The translations under genes were made by a program, and so were the position numbers. Positions 5,728 through 5,948 of a stretch of DNA of 5,948 nt are shown here, in pieces (the first letter of the stretch is position 1; each line of letters begins with the position of its first letter). The DNA is from Chloroflexota bacterium (GTDB lineage: Bacteria > Chloroflexota > Anaerolineae > Ardenticatenales > Ardenticatenaceae). The stretch lies in assembly GCA_003520455.1 (NCBI GenBank), contig DOUV01001047.1, positions 1 through 5,948 of the forward strand. The letters are read 5' to 3'. Below the pieces are notes generated by a model, which worked only from the letters and a program-made list of their open reading frames with translations, was not told the origin of the DNA and did no database searches.

Positions 5728-5948
5728 ATGTCTCAGCTCCTGGCTACTGGTTGCGTTGCTCCGCACCGCCCACTGGCGCCTGGACCAATGGATCCCACAC
5801 TATCCGAACCATTGATGAATAGGAAGCACGACAAGGAACAGTTTGGGCTGATCGAATCGGTTTGTCCAGTTATGGAGGCTGATCCGCGCGCCTTTCGAGT
5901 GCTCCGCGCCGTCGCGCGGCAGAATGCCCTCTCAACGCTCAGCCGCCG
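5728..5948 (+). CDS. Possible start of a divergent gene, unrecognised, cut by right edge
   Basis: A plus-strand frame is open from ATG 5728 to the window end (73 codons). GGAGAG lies 4 nt before this ATG. Further in-frame ATGs at 5788, 5815 and 5872 could be the true start, but none has a good ribosome-binding site. The part from 5872 onward (MEADPRAFRVLRAVARQNAL) has the helical, Arg/Ala/Leu-rich look and the GC-rich third positions of a real protein, and could precede a helix-turn-helix, as expected for a divergently transcribed regulator. The stretch before it looks less protein-like. No domain can be named. The opposite strand also has a 70-codon open frame here, so chance openness in GC-rich DNA is a real alternative. 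Confidence 0.35.
   Translation, partial: MSQLLATGCVAPHRPLAPGPMDPTLSEPLMNRKHDKEQFGLIESVCPVMEADPRAFRVLRAVARQNALSTLSR
5786..5814. repeat. Inverted repeat CAATGG-N17-CCATTG upstream of the operon
   Basis: Perfect 6-nt arms are separated by 17 nt, about 175-203 nt before the aminotransferase ATG, in the only substantial non-coding interval of the window. It could be an operator for a dimeric regulator of the leftward operon. If the plus-strand frame starting at 5728 is genuine it lies within coding sequence, which would weaken this reading. Confidence 0.3.

Noticed and set aside
5680..5760. Cobalamin or SAH/SAM riboswitch in the operon leader
   Set aside because: AGCCAGGAG at the minus-strand 5747-5739 region resembles the start of a B12 box, and CCGAGGAGC resembles part of an SAH element, but the remaining conserved cores and the paired partners are absent.
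5791..5880. Sigma-70-type promoter for the leftward operon (TGGACA, 17 nt, CAAACT on the minus strand)
   Set aside because: The -35-like box and spacing fit, but the -10 box matches only half of the consensus; too weak to annotate.

Overview
The window is a compact, high-GC (above 60% by eye) stretch from a bacterial chromosome. Nearly all of it is one leftward (minus-strand) gene cluster. The mix of genes (class V aminotransferase next to a phosphoglycerate dehydrogenase, then a corrinoid methyl-carrier protein and its ATP-dependent ferredoxin-type activator) together with the GC bias suggests a Chloroflexota-type (e.g. Thermomicrobia-like) or related organism. That placement is inference; no rRNA or marker gene is present.

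In transcription order (right to left): (1) 5611-4493, a class V PLP aminotransferase of the alanine/serine-glyoxylate / phosphoserine type; (2) 4496-2742, a D-3-phosphoglycerate dehydrogenase whose usual regulatory ACT tail is absent and replaced by about 270 residues that begin with a ParB/SbnI/SerK-like fold; its ATG overlaps the previous stop (ATGA); (3) after a 70-nt gap, 2671-1982, a methyltransferase-cognate corrinoid protein with the cobalamin-binding DIHDIG motif; (4) 1946-1 (possibly starting at 1985), a 2Fe-2S/ASKHA corrinoid-activating ATPase of the RACo/DUF4445 type, open at the left edge and probably only a few codons from its end. Tight spacing and two stop/start overlaps (one of them depending on the start chosen for gene 4) argue for one operon.

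Read together, genes 1 and 2 can make phosphoserine or serine (3-phosphoglycerate to phosphohydroxypyruvate to phosphoserine) or interconvert hydroxypyruvate, glyoxylate, serine and glycine. Genes 3 and 4 are the carrier and the reductive reactivator of a corrinoid methyl-transfer system. The link would be one-carbon metabolism through serine/glycine and tetrahydrofolate. The substrate methyltransferase and the methyl-acceptor transferase are not in the window.

The right 300 bases upstream of the operon hold no recognised gene. A plus-strand frame from 5728 runs off the right edge with a fair ribosome-binding site and may be the start of a divergent gene. This interval also holds a few small repeats and hairpins of uncertain meaning. 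The most interesting object is the dehydrogenase-ParB/SerK-like fusion protein.
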